In this document: positions 63,357 through 64,000 of the stretch, one piece after another | Layout of the letters: every line of letters begins with the position of its first letter | How positions within the stretch are numbered: the first letter of the stretch is position 1 | Source of the DNA: Peribacillus muralis | Lineage (GTDB): Bacteria > Bacillota > Bacilli > Bacillales > DSM-1321 | Direction: 5' to 3' | DNA length: 64,000 nucleotides | Assembly (NCBI RefSeq): GCF_001439925.1 | Contig: NZ_LMBV01000004.1 | Span: forward strand, 1 to 64,000 | Notes under the pieces: generated by a model | Told to the model about the DNA's origin: nothing | Seen by the model: only the letters and a program-made list of their open reading frames with translations | Database searches by the model: none | Position numbers and translations under genes: made by a program

Positions 63357-63486
63357 TAAAACAACACGAGTTCATCAGAAGGAGCATGTTCTGTTGGGCT
63401 CTTTTTGTCAGTCCAAGCTATCGAAAGGAGACAGTTGGTGAGGAGGTTGAATAGTATAGGAGACACCAATTTAGGGGGGAGAAAGG

Positions 63487-64000
63487 ATGGAACGAATTGC
63501 CTGGATAACGGATAGTACGGGGACCTTGGACGAAGAATTAACAAAGAATGAGCATGTATACGTCGTTCCGATGATCGTCATCATGGATGGGAAGGAATAT
63601 GAAGACGGTGTCGATCTTTTACCTGATGAACTATACCGAAGGATGCGGGAGGAAAAAATTCATGCAACCACTTCACAGCCGTCGGTAGGCAAATTCCATG
63701 AGTTATACAAAAAACTTGAAACACGCTATGATCGAATTATAGCTGTGCATCTTTCAAGTGAATTGAGCGGTACCGTTTCCGCGAGCAGGCAAGCTGCACA
63801 AATGGTTACGATTCCCGTTAACATATTTGATACGTTACTCATTTCCTTTCCGATGATCTTAATCTTGAAAAAGCTGATGCACTATATAAATGAAGGGCAC
63901 TCCATCGATTCAGCCTTTACGAAAACGAGGATGTATGCGGATAATCATGAAACCTATGTGGTGATCGGTTCTTTGGATCAGCTCCATCGCAGCGGCAGGC
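63487..64000 (+). CDS. DegV-family fatty acid-binding protein, partial
   Basis: N-terminal part (171 codons) of a DegV-domain protein that runs off the window. Visible: RIAWITDSTGTLDEEL, VVPMIVIMDGKEYEDGVDL, HATTSQPSVGKFHELY and HLSSELSGTVSASRQAA, the lipid-pocket signatures of the family. Homologues (FakB) bind fatty acids for the kinase FakA. GGGGGAGAAAGG precedes ATG 63487. Confidence 0.92.
   Translation, partial: MERIAWITDSTGTLDEELTKNEHVYVVPMIVIMDGKEYEDGVDLLPDELYRRMREEKIHATTSQPSVGKFHELYKKLETRYDRIIAVHLSSELSGTVSASRQAAQMVTIPVNIFDTLLISFPMILILKKLMHYINEGHSIDSAFTKTRMYADNHETYVVIGSLDQLHRSGR

Overview
The window looks like the chromosome of a spore-forming Bacillaceae bacterium, most like the Peribacillus (Bacillus simplex) group. 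The support is an alpha/beta-type small acid-soluble spore protein, strong AGGAGG-type ribosome binding sites, RocB, MntR and MetA of Bacillus type, CcpA-type cre boxes, and a dispersed repeat (GGTTGATTGGA ... GAATAGCAACAAAGTATGCGAAAACAGC) that I know from such genomes. The genus call is inference.

Layout: 1-67 is the 3' end of a group II intron cut by the window edge. 286-4905 is a mannosylglycerate-type pair (PTS IIABC plus GH38 mannosidase). 5243-13925 is an IclR-controlled guanidino/amino-acid cluster: two Cys-His hydrolases of the arginine deiminase/DDAH fold, RocB, a YfcC carrier, an M20 amidohydrolase and an amino acid permease. 14023-25747 is a cell-wall sugar recycling region: AnmK and a secreted DUF187 protein on the minus strand; MurQ, a lactose/chitobiose-type PTS (IIB, IIC, IIA), a small membrane protein, a GH4 enzyme, MupG, a MurK-like kinase, a MurR-like and a GntR regulator on the plus strand.

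26247-35282 is a mixed stretch: ROK regulator and MFS carrier, aldehyde dehydrogenase, spore protein, prolyl 4-hydroxylase, StyA-like flavoprotein, DinB, DoxX and a small coupled membrane pair, followed by a 21-bp minisatellite. 35807-41190 is a DeoR-controlled hexitol operon pairing a mannitol-type PTS and dehydrogenase with a pentulose/allulose-phosphate epimerase and a 6-phospho-3-hexuloisomerase-like protein. 41485-46341 holds an NlpC/P60 hydrolase, a decayed second prolyl hydroxylase, a stand-alone accDA pair and an FAH-family protein in AT-rich DNA.

46711-55712 is a galactoside operon (ABC binding protein, two permeases, GH35, GH36, GH42) behind a cre box. 55713-56744 is a graveyard of gene fragments and a repeat copy. 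56757-64000 returns to housekeeping genes: topB, mntR, a methyltransferase with an AIM24 protein, metA, an unknown gene, glutathione peroxidase and the start of a DegV gene.

The common theme is carbon scavenging: five separate sugar/amino-acid uptake and breakdown modules, each with its own regulator or operator signal. All calls come from reading the sequence; no database search was run.
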